Origin: D2472 sp964275585
GTDB taxonomy: Bacteria; Pseudomonadota; Gammaproteobacteria; Magnimaribacterales; D2472
DNA: 44,204 bases
Assembly: GCA_964275585.1 (NCBI GenBank)
Contig: CAXYCJ010000007.1
Location: 1 to 44,204, forward strand
Direction: 5' to 3'
A program made the position numbers and the translations under genes. Shown here in pieces: positions 32,455 to 40,383 of this stretch (the stretch's first letter is position 1; every line of letters begins with the position of its first letter). Below the pieces are notes generated by a model. The model saw only the letters and a list, made by a program, of their open reading frames with translations. It was not told the origin of the DNA and searched no databases.

Positions 32455-33806
32455 GTTAAGAAAATAGTTGCTAAACCTAGAAATGAAAAGAACCCTATTA
32501 CATCTGTAACAGTTGTTACAACAACACTCCCTGCGATAGCAGGATCCTGATTAAATTTGCGTAAGATAATTGGTATAAATATACCTGCTATTGCAGAGCA
32601 AATAAGATTAACCATCATGGCTACACAAATTAATATTGAAATAACAATCTCTTCAAACCAGATATATGTGATTGCCCCTACTAAAACTGACAATAAAATA
32701 CCATTTACAATTGAGACTGCCAATTCTCGTTTAAATAACCAATTGATATTAGATTGATTGATCTGCTGTAAAGTCAACCCTCGAATTACAATAGTTAAGG
32801 TTTGGGTAGCAGCAACTCCTCCCATGCTTGCTACAATAGGCATTAGGATTGCTAAATAAACTATTTCATCAATAGTTGCTTGAAAAAGGCTAATAGTCAT
32901 AGAGGCAATAAATGCTGTCATCAAGTTAATAGCAAGCCACAAAACCCTACTTCTTGCAGCTCTAGCCGGTGCGGCGAATGTATCTTCTGCGATACCTGCC
33001 ATCCCTAGAAAATTTTGATCAGCATCCTCACGAATCACATCAACAACATCATCAATGGTAATTCGACCAATCAGATTAGACTCTTCATCAACTACTGGTG
33101 CTGAAACCCAATCATTTTGCTCAAAAAGTCTTGCGATGTCTTTATCACTTAGGTCTGCCAGCAATGGCTGCGTTTCTGTTTCCATAAGCTCTCTAACATT
33201 CATTGTTGGCTCAGAAACTATAATTGTAGACACTGGCAAAGAGCCTAAATATTTATTTTCTCTAGAGACTACAAATATTTGATCAGTATTTTTTGGCAAT
33301 TCTTTTTGGGCTCTGAGATACCGCATCACCACTTCAAGATTATGCTTAGGCCGAACACTAATAACATCTGTATTCATCAAGCCACCAGCAGAATCTTCTG
33401 GGTAGGTTAAGGCTTCCTTAATTCTCTGCCTATCCCTATTAGACATTGCAGCTAAAATATTTTCTGTAGTTCGTTCTGGGAGGGCCTGAAGAATATCTAC
33501 AATTTCATCAAGCTCTAAATCACCAATAATCTTAATTAATTCATCAGTTGATATTTCCGCAATTAATTCTTGTTGAATCTCATCATTCAATTCTGAAATA
33601 ATTTCTCCTTCATCTTTTATTTCCACCATCGACCATAGCAATTTGCGTTCTTTTGGCGGAAGGGATTCAAGGCTATGAGCAATTTCAGATGCATGCATAT
33701 TTTCAAGCATCCTTTTTATTTGGTTTAGTGATGACTCAACATCTTTGCTTTGAATGCTCGCAAGCAATTCATCTGAAGGAAATTGATGAGGGATGATTTT
33801 ACTCAT
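32451..33806 (-). CDS. mgtE: Magnesium transporter MgtE
   Basis: MgtE is a Mg2+-gated inner-membrane magnesium channel. The 451-residue product has the superhelical N domain (about 15-135, with the LQALPERTTENILAAM repeat unit) and a CBS pair (about 140-260, including VSAPVVDEESNLIGRITIDDVVDVIREDA). The connecting helix and five transmembrane helices (about 285-450) follow. The pore-region sequence PIVASMGGVAATQTLTIVIRGL (about 325-346) is the conserved signature. It sits 31 bp downstream of rpoN on the same strand, and converges on yhdP. Confidence 0.96.
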   Translation of the reverse strand: MSKIIPHQFPSDELLASIQSKDVESSLNQIKRMLENMHASEIAHSLESLPPKERKLLWSMVEIKDEGEIISELNDEIQQELIAEISTDELIKIIGDLELDEIVDILQALPERTTENILAAMSNRDRQRIKEALTYPEDSAGGLMNTDVISVRPKHNLEVVMRYLRAQKELPKNTDQIFVVSRENKYLGSLPVSTIIVSEPTMNVRELMETETQPLLADLSDKDIARLFEQNDWVSAPVVDEESNLIGRITIDDVVDVIREDADQNFLGMAGIAEDTFAAPARAARSRVLWLAINLMTAFIASMTISLFQATIDEIVYLAILMPIVASMGGVAATQTLTIVIRGLTLQQINQSNINWLFKRELAVSIVNGILLSVLVGAITYIWFEEIVISILICVAMMVNLICSAIAGIFIPIILRKFNQDPAIAGSVVVTTVTDVIGFFSFLGLATIFLT

Positions 33807-33837
33807 AAAATTAATTCTAACTCAATGGAATGAGAAT

Positions 33838-35100
33838 TTATCTTTTTCTTGAGCTGGGGATATTAATTTTCTTTCTGTATTTTGTAATAGTTCTTCTTGC
33901 CAAGTTAAAACCTCTTTTATTAAGCATATCTGAGATTTTCTGATCACTGAGCTTCGTTACTTCTTGTGTAACAATTTCCTGAATCTCTTCCATGAGCTGA
34001 GTAGGAGTAACTCCTCTAGTCTTAGATACAGAGCTAACTAGAAGGGATCTCATTGAAACGGCACCTTTTGGAGTTTGAATATATTTTGCTCTTAAAATTC
34101 TAGAAATTGTTGAAGGGCTAAGCTTTAAATCTCTTGCAAGCTCTAAGTTGCTTAGGGGCTTTAATTCAGCAGATCGATTTAATAGAAAATCTGATTGTCT
34201 TTCACAGATTAATGCACCGACAGTTTGGACTGTCTCATTTCTTTTCTCAATCGCTCGCATTAACCATTTAGCATCATTAACTTTTTCTTTTAGCTGGCTA
34301 TTTGCATCATTGTTTTTATCTTTAACTAATTTTGCTAGATTTTTATCTAAACTTAATATGGGAAAATTAGCTTCTATGAATTTGACGGTTAAATTATCAT
34401 CAATTGGTAAAATTTCTAGGTCAGGTTGAATAAATTGAACATTTTGAAAGTCAAGACCAGGGGATAAATCACAATTTTTAATCAAGTGCAGAATTTTTTC
34501 TATTTCTGGTGCAGAGGAAGTTTTTATTAACTCAGTTTTAGCATCTTCAAAATTTGAATATTTTGGATTGAATAAAATTTTCTTAGATAGAGCAATTTCT
34601 TTCGCTGAAAGTTTTTTTCTTTTTAGCTGTAAAAAAACTAATTCTTTAAAATTTCTTGCACCAATGCCTGCTGGATCTAGATTCTGGACTATATCCTCCA
34701 AAACAACTTTGATTTCCTGAGATGAGAATTGATAGCTCATCATTTCTTCCATTTCATTCATATCCGATAACATCAAACCATTCTCTTCAAGTGACTGAAT
34801 AATGACAGAGCTAATTTTTTTTTCAGACTGACTTAGCCTTAAGTCCTCTAGCTGAGAGTTAAGAGAACTTTGCAGGCTCTGAGGCTCTGAGAGGCTCTCA
34901 ATTAATCGCGCATCATCATAGCCTGCAGAGATTAACTGCTCAGGTTTCTTCACTATAAATGGATTATCTTCTATTTCTCTATTAATTTTATTGATGATTT
35001 CCAATCTAGACAGTTGAAGCAAATCAATAGATTTTCTGAGCTGAGGGGTAATTGATAACTGCTGCTTATGCTGAAATTCTCTTACAAGCTTGATTGCCAT
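33838..35100 (-). CDS. rpoN: RNA polymerase sigma-54 factor
   Basis: Sigma-54 directs polymerase to -24/-12 promoters that need an enhancer-binding ATPase. The 420-residue protein is shorter than the 477 of E. coli, with the acidic region II reduced. Region I is present as QLSITPQLRKSIDLLQLSRLEI (about 14-35), the core-binding domain contains LDPAGIGARNFKELVFLQL (about 142-160), and the HTH has DLKLSPSTISRILRAKYIQTPKG (about 320-342). The RpoN box is intact as ARRTITKYRKKINIPSS near the end. It follows lptB with zero spacer, the standard lptB-rpoN linkage. All visible functional parts are intact. Confidence 0.96.
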   Translation of the reverse strand: MAIKLVREFQHKQQLSITPQLRKSIDLLQLSRLEIINKINREIEDNPFIVKKPEQLISAGYDDARLIESLSEPQSLQSSLNSQLEDLRLSQSEKKISSVIIQSLEENGLMLSDMNEMEEMMSYQFSSQEIKVVLEDIVQNLDPAGIGARNFKELVFLQLKRKKLSAKEIALSKKILFNPKYSNFEDAKTELIKTSSAPEIEKILHLIKNCDLSPGLDFQNVQFIQPDLEILPIDDNLTVKFIEANFPILSLDKNLAKLVKDKNNDANSQLKEKVNDAKWLMRAIEKRNETVQTVGALICERQSDFLLNRSAELKPLSNLELARDLKLSPSTISRILRAKYIQTPKGAVSMRSLLVSSVSKTRGVTPTQLMEEIQEIVTQEVTKLSDQKISDMLNKRGFNLARRTITKYRKKINIPSSRKR

Positions 35101-35829
35101 TTATGATGAATACATATTCCCAAAGTATGTCTTTTTCACTAGCGCATCTTCAATTAACTCATTGGAGGTACCCTCTGCAATAATCTCTCCTTCGTTCATA
35201 ATAATTGCTCTATTACATAAACTAAGAGTTTCTCTTACATTATGATCTGTAATTAATATAGATATATCATTCGATACTACCTTCCTAAGCAAACTTTTAA
35301 TTTCTTCAACAGCAATTGGATCTATTCCAGCAAATGGCTCATCTAAAAGTATAACCCTGGGGTTGGAAACTAATGTTCGAGCGATTTCAACTTTTCTTCG
35401 CTGCCCCCCTGAAAGCATCCTCCCTTTCTTGTCAATAATTTTGCGTAAATCAAATTTACTCACAATCATTTCAACAACATCATTTCTCTCTGACTGATTA
35501 TTTGTTGTGATTTCAGCTATTCCATCCAAGTTATCAAATACAGTTAAGTCTTGAAAGATAGATGGCTCTTGAGGCAAGTAACTTAATCCAATTCTTGATC
35601 TTTGATGCATTAAAAAGTTAGTTATTTCCCGGCCATCCATTGAAACTTTTCCCTGATCAGGGAAAAGAAGACCTGCGGCAATATAAAATGCAGTAGTCTT
35701 TCCGGCACCATTTGGTCCAAGCAAACCAACAATCTCATTATTTTCTATAGAAAAATTAATATTGGAAAGAATTTTCTTCCCAGCAATAGTTTTATGAACA
35801 CCCCTAAGTGTTAATTTTTTCTTAGTCAT
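35101..35829 (-). CDS. lptB: LPS export ABC transporter ATPase LptB
   Basis: LptB powers extraction of lipopolysaccharide from the inner membrane with LptF, LptG and LptC. The 242-residue protein has Walker A GPNGAGKTT (about 37-45), the Q-loop in YLPQEPSIFQDLTV (about 84-97), the ABC signature LSGGQRRKVEIARTL (about 138-152), Walker B VILLDEPFAGID (about 158-169) and the H-loop ITDHNVRETL (about 192-201). It overlaps lptA by 8 bp and abuts rpoN. LptB is usually conserved even in reduced gram-negative genomes. Confidence 0.97.
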   Translation of the reverse strand: MTKKKLTLRGVHKTIAGKKILSNINFSIENNEIVGLLGPNGAGKTTAFYIAAGLLFPDQGKVSMDGREITNFLMHQRSRIGLSYLPQEPSIFQDLTVFDNLDGIAEITTNNQSERNDVVEMIVSKFDLRKIIDKKGRMLSGGQRRKVEIARTLVSNPRVILLDEPFAGIDPIAVEEIKSLLRKVVSNDISILITDHNVRETLSLCNRAIIMNEGEIIAEGTSNELIEDALVKKTYFGNMYSS

Positions 35830-36229
35830 TGCTATTAATTTGATAAGTAATTAATTCAGAATTAATTGAGCGTCCGCCATTAATGAGTTGTGCTTTTCCA
35901 ACCATTTCAATTGATTTATTTGGATAGATAATGAATTGATCAGCTATACCATTAATTTTTCTTGTTTCAGATGCAATGGAAACTGGTGATCCATTTATGA
36001 TTAATTTCTCTTGGTTATATGAAAGCATGGCCTCATTTCCCATGATAATTAGATCGCCAAAGACTATTTTTATATTTTTACTAAATATTAATTCATTATT
36101 TTGTTCATCAAGTTTTACGGTGTCTGCGGTAATTGAAATGTCTTGAAGGGTTCGATTTTCAATAGATATTGCTAATGGAAAATAAAATAAAGCTAAAAGG
36201 TATAAGCCAATTTTTAATTTTTTTACCAT
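35822..36229 (-). CDS. lptA: Lipopolysaccharide transport periplasmic protein LptA
   Basis: LptA oligomers form the periplasmic bridge that carries LPS to LptD. The 135-residue product is short; E. coli LptA has 185. A signal peptide covers about 1-21 (basic KKLK, then a hydrophobic LYLLALFYFPLA). The OstA-type jelly-roll strands follow, with ISITADTVKLDEQNNELIFSKNI (about 31-53), LIIMGNEAMLSYN, and a C-terminal GKAQLINGGRSINSE. lptC and kdsC, which normally separate lptA from kdsD, are missing; kdsD ends 7 bp before this start. Confidence 0.88.
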   Translation of the reverse strand: MVKKLKIGLYLLALFYFPLAISIENRTLQDISITADTVKLDEQNNELIFSKNIKIVFGDLIIMGNEAMLSYNQEKLIINGSPVSIASETRKINGIADQFIIYPNKSIEMVGKAQLINGGRSINSELITYQINSND

Positions 36230-36236
36230 TTTGATT

Positions 36237-37211
36237 TTAAATAATCCCAGCTTCTAACAGTTGATGCATTGTAATAATTCCAGCACTATTTTCTCCCATA
36301 TCATCATCGACAACAACAAGACTAAAAATTTTATTTTTTTCCATTATTTCAGCAGCATCTATTGCGAGAGAGTGTTTTGATATTTTTTTAAAGTTTGTCG
36401 TCATCACTTGTTTAATTGGAGTTTTTGAAAGATTTAATTCTTTATTCAAGCACCTCCTTAGATCTCCATCTGTAAAAATCCCTGTAATCTTTTCACCATC
36501 AGAGACCAATGTAACCCCAAGTTTTTTTTCTGTTATTACCATTAAAGTATCTTTGAGTGATGTGGTCTCAAGAACTAAAGGAGATTTATTCTCCATAATT
36601 GCAAGATCATCTACCAAGGTAGTTAACTTTTTTCCAAGCTGCCCAGCAGGATGTGATTTGGCAAAGTCATCTTTTGTAAACCCCCTTTGTTCAAGCAAAG
36701 CAATTGCTAATGCGTCACCAAAAACCAAAGCAATAGTCGTTGAAGAGGTTGGAGCCAAATCAAGAGGACAGGCTTCTTTATTTGCGTTAATAACTATGCT
36801 AATTTCTCCGGCCTTAGCGATCGTAGAGTTTTCGTTATTAGTAAGAGTAAAAATATTACCAGTACATCTTTTTAAAGCTGGCAAGATTTCAATAATCTCT
36901 TTTGTCTCACCTGAATTAGATAAAATTAAAATAGAATCTTTTTTATCTATCATTCCAAGGTCACCATGCGCTGCTTCTGTAGGATGAATAAAAAATGAGG
37001 CCGTCCCGGTGCTTGAAAGTGTTGCTGAAATTTTTTGAGCTATGTGACCTGATTTGCCAATGCCCATGAGAATAAGTTTCCCTTGTGTTACTGAGATTTT
37101 CTCACACAGTATCGCAAAATCATCCTGTATTTGATTTGATAATGCCAATACAGCATTTCCCTCAATTTGAATAACTTCTAGGGCGCTAGTAATAAAATTC
37201 TTATCTTTCAT
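36237..37211 (-). CDS. kdsD: D-arabinose-5-phosphate isomerase
   Basis: KdsD converts ribulose 5-phosphate to arabinose 5-phosphate, the precursor of the LPS sugar Kdo. The frame is open much further upstream, but ATG 37211 (MKDKNFITSALEVIQIEGNA) gives 324 residues, matching the family, and avoids overlapping mlaC. The SIS domain has GIGKSGHIAQKISATLSSTGT (about 52-72), HGDLGMI, SNSGETKEI (about 94-102), and PTSSTTIALVFGDALA (about 153-168). Two CBS motifs follow (about 205-320, GIFTDGDLRRCL). It belongs functionally with lptA and lptB downstream, all serving LPS. Confidence 0.95.
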   Translation of the reverse strand: MKDKNFITSALEVIQIEGNAVLALSNQIQDDFAILCEKISVTQGKLILMGIGKSGHIAQKISATLSSTGTASFFIHPTEAAHGDLGMIDKKDSILILSNSGETKEIIEILPALKRCTGNIFTLTNNENSTIAKAGEISIVINANKEACPLDLAPTSSTTIALVFGDALAIALLEQRGFTKDDFAKSHPAGQLGKKLTTLVDDLAIMENKSPLVLETTSLKDTLMVITEKKLGVTLVSDGEKITGIFTDGDLRRCLNKELNLSKTPIKQVMTTNFKKISKHSLAIDAAEIMEKNKIFSLVVVDDDMGENSAGIITMHQLLEAGII

Positions 37212-37235
37212 ATCTGATTTTTCAATTTGTACTAA

Positions 37236-37244
37236 TGTTATAAT
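37236..37244 (+). promoter_or_regulatory. Extended -10 promoter for mlaC-ibaG-murA
   Basis: TGTTATAAT at 37236-37244 is a perfect extended -10 (TG-N-TATAAT) in the 39-bp gap between the divergent kdsD and mlaC starts. No good -35 is visible, which an extended -10 can tolerate. Transcription would begin about 37250-37252, at the ATG at 37251, or 11-13 bases before the second ATG at 37263. Confidence 0.5.
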
Positions 37245-37250
37245 ACCTTT

Positions 37251-37862
37251 ATGAAACTGACTATGAAATCTATTCTTCTTTTTGCTGGGATTGTGTGTCT
37301 TCAAACATTTGCAGTAACTGATATAAATCCTAATGTATTTCTTGATACCAAGGCTCAAGAAATGGTTGATGTTATTAGAAGCAATCAAAGTTTGCATGCC
37401 TCAGATCCTGAGATGTTTAAAAATAAAATCAATACTATCTTTGAGCCCTTGGTAGATTTCAGACGGGTTGGTGCTAGTGTAATGGGAAGAAAGTATTATC
37501 AGGTTTCAACCAAAGCTCAAAAACAAAGGTTTATTGAAACCTTCAAGAAATCTCTTTTAGATAACTATTCTTCAACTTTGGCACAATGGGGAGATCAAAG
37601 TATTAAGACGGTTTTTCCAGATAAGACTATATTCAAAAAAACTGAAAATGTTCACCAGAATTTACTTACATCAAACAGTATGTATCCAATTAAATATATA
37701 GTTAGAAAAGATGGATCAGGAAATTGGTTGATAATTAATATTATAGTTAATGGTGTAAATCTGGGTCGCAACTTTAGAAATCACTTTCAGGCTTTAGCAA
37801 TAGAGCATAATGGAGATATCGACAAAGTAATTAATAACTGGACTTCTGATGCCAATCTTTAA
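37251..37862 (+). CDS. mlaC: MlaC-like phospholipid-binding periplasmic protein
   Basis: MlaC shuttles phospholipids between the outer and inner membranes in the Mla system. The 203-residue product has a signal peptide (MKSILLFAGIVCLQTFA, starting at the second Met) and the Tol_Tol_Ttg2 domain: FEPLVDFRRVGASVMGRKYYQVSTKAQKQRFIETFKKSLL (about 65-104), then SNSMYPIKYIVRKDGSGNWLIINIIVNGVNLG (about 143-174), a classic MlaC stretch. Its usual partners mlaF, mlaE, mlaD and mlaB are absent from this locus; kdsD lies directly upstream on the other strand. Start choice (37251 or 37263) is uncertain, as neither has a ribosome site. Confidence 0.92.
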   Translation: MKLTMKSILLFAGIVCLQTFAVTDINPNVFLDTKAQEMVDVIRSNQSLHASDPEMFKNKINTIFEPLVDFRRVGASVMGRKYYQVSTKAQKQRFIETFKKSLLDNYSSTLAQWGDQSIKTVFPDKTIFKKTENVHQNLLTSNSMYPIKYIVRKDGSGNWLIINIIVNGVNLGRNFRNHFQALAIEHNGDIDKVINNWTSDANL

Positions 37863-37883
37863 AGCACTAGTAAAAATTATTTA

Positions 37884-38105
37884 ATGAATATTTCAGAATT
37901 TCTTAAAATTCAATTCCCTGATGCAACAATATCTTTTGAGGGAGAAGATTGCAGTTCTAAGCTATTAATTATTAGCAATCAATTTGAAGGTCTATCTCAG
38001 CTAAATAGACATAAACTTATAATGGGAGCATTGAAGGAGAAATTTAAATCTGGAGAATTGCATGCCTTAAGTTTGATAACAAAATCTTCCTCCGAATTAG
38101 AATAA
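37884..38105 (+). CDS. ibaG: BolA-family protein IbaG
   Basis: A 73-residue BolA-like protein; BolA proteins pair with monothiol glutaredoxins in iron-sulfur cluster handling. The family core FEGLSQLNRHKLIMGALKEKFKSGELHALSL (about 33-63) is clear, including the conserved His near residue 59 that can bind a metal or cluster. The ibaG-murA order, here with only 3 bp between them, is conserved in gammaproteobacteria and separates this from BolA itself. It lies 21 bp after mlaC, probably on one transcript. Confidence 0.88.
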   Translation: MNISEFLKIQFPDATISFEGEDCSSKLLIISNQFEGLSQLNRHKLIMGALKEKFKSGELHALSLITKSSSELE

Positions 38106-38108
38106 ATT

Positions 38109-39368
38109 GTGGAAAAATTAAAAATAGTTGGTGGTAATAGGCTCTCTGGGTCAATCTCTTGTTCTGGAGCAAAAAACGCTGCATTGCCAATGCTTGCAGC
38201 GACAATTCTTACTGACAAGCCTGTAACATTTCAGAATCTTCCTTACCTTCAGGATATTACTACTATGTTTGAGATCTTAGGTTCTATGGGAGCTGATATC
38301 ACTTTAAATGAAAACATGAATTTTATAGTTTCTACTGCTAATTTAAATGATTTTGAGGCTCGCTATGAATTAGTAAAAACAATGCGTGCATCGATCTTAG
38401 TTCTTGGATCTCTTGTCGGGAAGTATGGATTTGCAAGAATTGCTCTCCCGGGAGGTTGCGCTATTGGCACAAGACCAGTAGATTTTCACTTAGATGCCCT
38501 GGAGAAACTTGGAGCTACAATTGAGCTAAAGAATGGTTATATTGAAGCAAGTGCTAAACAGTTGGTCGGTTGTGAAATTAATTTTCCTGGTATTTCAGTC
38601 ACTGGAACAGAAAATATCATGATGGCTGCGGTCTTAGCCAAGGGCCAGACCATTCTTCGTAATGTTGCAAAAGAACCAGAGGTCAAGGATCTTGAAAATT
38701 TTTTGAACTCTATGGGTGCGCAGATTACAGGTGCGGGTACCGATGAAATTATTATTAATGGGGTTAAAGATCTCTCTGAATCTACATATGCAATTCCTGC
38801 AGATCGAATTGAGGCTGGGACTTACCTGATTGCAGCGACAGTAACTTTTGGAGATGTTACGATAAAAAATATTCAAGCAGATAGAATGAATAATATCCTA
38901 GATAAATTAAAATTAAGCGGCGCAAATATCATTATTGGCAACGATACGATTCAACTATCCATGACAAATTCATCAATCAATCCAGTTGATATTTCAACAG
39001 CTCCTTTTCCCGGGTTTCCAACAGATATGCAGGCACAATTTAGCGTATTAAATGCATTGTCGAATGGCTCAGCCGTAGTAACTGAGAATGTTTTTGAAAA
39101 TAGATTTATGCATGTTCAGGAATTAAATCGAATGGGTTGTGATATAACTGTTAAAGGAAGCAACGCATTCGTTAGAGGGGTTAAATCTATTACAGGAGCT
39201 CCTGTCATGGCGACTGATTTAAGGGCGTCTGCTAGTCTAATTTTAGCTGGACTGTGCGCTGAAGGAGAAACTATTGTAGATAGGATTTATCATATTGACA
39301 GAGGGTATGAGCGAATTGAAGAAAAACTATCTTATCTTGGAGCTGATATCACTAGATTGCCACACTAG
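38109..39368 (+). CDS. murA: UDP-N-acetylglucosamine 1-carboxyvinyltransferase
   Basis: MurA transfers enolpyruvate from PEP to UDP-GlcNAc, the first committed step of peptidoglycan synthesis. The start is GTG. The 419-residue protein shows LSGSISCSGAKNAALPMLAATIL (about 12-34, with the catalytic Lys-Asn), and the active-site loop LPGGCAIGTRPVDFHLDALEKLGA (about 113-136), where the fosfomycin-target Cys is near residue 117. PGFPTDMQAQF, FENRFMHVQELNRMG and a DLRASASLILAGL stretch follow in the second half. It overlaps degS at the 3' end by 4 bp. Confidence 0.98.
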   Translation: MEKLKIVGGNRLSGSISCSGAKNAALPMLAATILTDKPVTFQNLPYLQDITTMFEILGSMGADITLNENMNFIVSTANLNDFEARYELVKTMRASILVLGSLVGKYGFARIALPGGCAIGTRPVDFHLDALEKLGATIELKNGYIEASAKQLVGCEINFPGISVTGTENIMMAAVLAKGQTILRNVAKEPEVKDLENFLNSMGAQITGAGTDEIIINGVKDLSESTYAIPADRIEAGTYLIAATVTFGDVTIKNIQADRMNNILDKLKLSGANIIIGNDTIQLSMTNSSINPVDISTAPFPGFPTDMQAQFSVLNALSNGSAVVTENVFENRFMHVQELNRMGCDITVKGSNAFVRGVKSITGAPVMATDLRASASLILAGLCAEGETIVDRIYHIDRGYERIEEKLSYLGADITRLPH

Positions 39369-40363
39369 TCTTGCATAGCCATAGTAATAAGCTCATTTTT
39401 AGTTATTTTATTATTTTGAAGAATTTGTAGTGCTATTTGATCTCCAGGAAATGAATTATTAAGAGCCCCAGTTAGGTTTTCCCAAGTAGCCATTTGACCA
39501 TTAATCGAAATAATTATTGCTCCTGATTTAATATTGCCACTATCAAATAAAGGCCCTCTATCTTTTAACTCTAAGATTTCTAATCCATAGGTTAATTCAT
39601 TATTTAAAATAAACCTTTTCGTCTTGACTCTAAAATCTCCTATCCACGATCTTTTAACAGAACCATACTTAATAATTTCAGATGCCACATCGATCATTTT
39701 GTTTGCTGGAAGTGCAAATCCAATTCCTGAATATGAGCCAGTTTTAGAAAAAATCTTAGTATTCATCCCTATCAAGTTTCCGTGATGATTCACCAATGCT
39801 CCTCCAGAATTTCCAGGATTAATTGCTGCATCAGTTTGAATTAGTTCAAGGTATGGATTTCCATAATCTCTTCCAGTGGCACTAATAATTCCACTAGTGA
39901 ATGTTTTACCAAGTCCAAACGCATTTCCAACCGCAATTACATTATCTCCGACTTTAACTGATTTGCTATCTGCAACTTGAATAGGAATCAATCCCTCAGA
40001 ATAAATCACCTTAATTACTGCTAAATCAGATCTTTGATCAAATCCTATGACCTGGGCTGGCTTGATTTGCCCATCATCAAGCTCTACATCTATATCTTTT
40101 TTTCCCTGAATAATGTGTAGATTGGTGATAATGTAACCATCTTTAGAAATAATAATTCCTGATCCAACCACATTATTTATTGCATGGTTTTGAAATATAC
40201 GCTCATTAGAGTTTTCTCTAGCTATTATATTGATAACTGAAGGGGCAGCTTTCTCAATCCCTTTGACAAATCCTTGGTTTGACAAATCTGTAATCAGATA
40301 TGTAAGAATGCCTATTAGAATTAGAAAGTTTATTCTTGAAAGTTTATTATTAAAAAATCTCAT
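39365..40363 (-). CDS. degS: DegS-type membrane-anchored serine protease
   Basis: DegS senses misfolded outer-membrane proteins and starts cleavage of the anti-sigma factor RseA. The 332-residue protein has a single N-terminal membrane anchor (about 9-28, INFLILIGILTYLI). The trypsin-like domain has its triad as His in ITNLHIIQG (about 82), Asp in RSDLAVIKV (about 113) and Ser in GNSGGALV (about 188). One PDZ domain follows (about 245-325), fitting DegS and not the two-PDZ DegP/DegQ. The gene starts 20 bp from zapE on the other strand. Confidence 0.9.
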   Translation of the reverse strand: MRFFNNKLSRINFLILIGILTYLITDLSNQGFVKGIEKAAPSVINIIARENSNERIFQNHAINNVVGSGIIISKDGYIITNLHIIQGKKDIDVELDDGQIKPAQVIGFDQRSDLAVIKVIYSEGLIPIQVADSKSVKVGDNVIAVGNAFGLGKTFTSGIISATGRDYGNPYLELIQTDAAINPGNSGGALVNHHGNLIGMNTKIFSKTGSYSGIGFALPANKMIDVASEIIKYGSVKRSWIGDFRVKTKRFILNNELTYGLEILELKDRGPLFDSGNIKSGAIIISINGQMATWENLTGALNNSFPGDQIALQILQNNKITKNELITMAMQD

Positions 40364-40383
40364 ATACTGAATGAAAAAATATT

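Noticed and set aside
36553..36987. A 144-residue open frame on the plus strand inside kdsD
   Set aside because: It is the complement of the SIS-domain coding sequence and has no recognisable protein or ribosome site.
37212..37397. A 62-residue N-terminal extension of KdsD
   Set aside because: The frame stays open to 37397 but would overlap mlaC by 147 bp and add low-complexity residues absent from the family. ATG 37211 gives the normal length.
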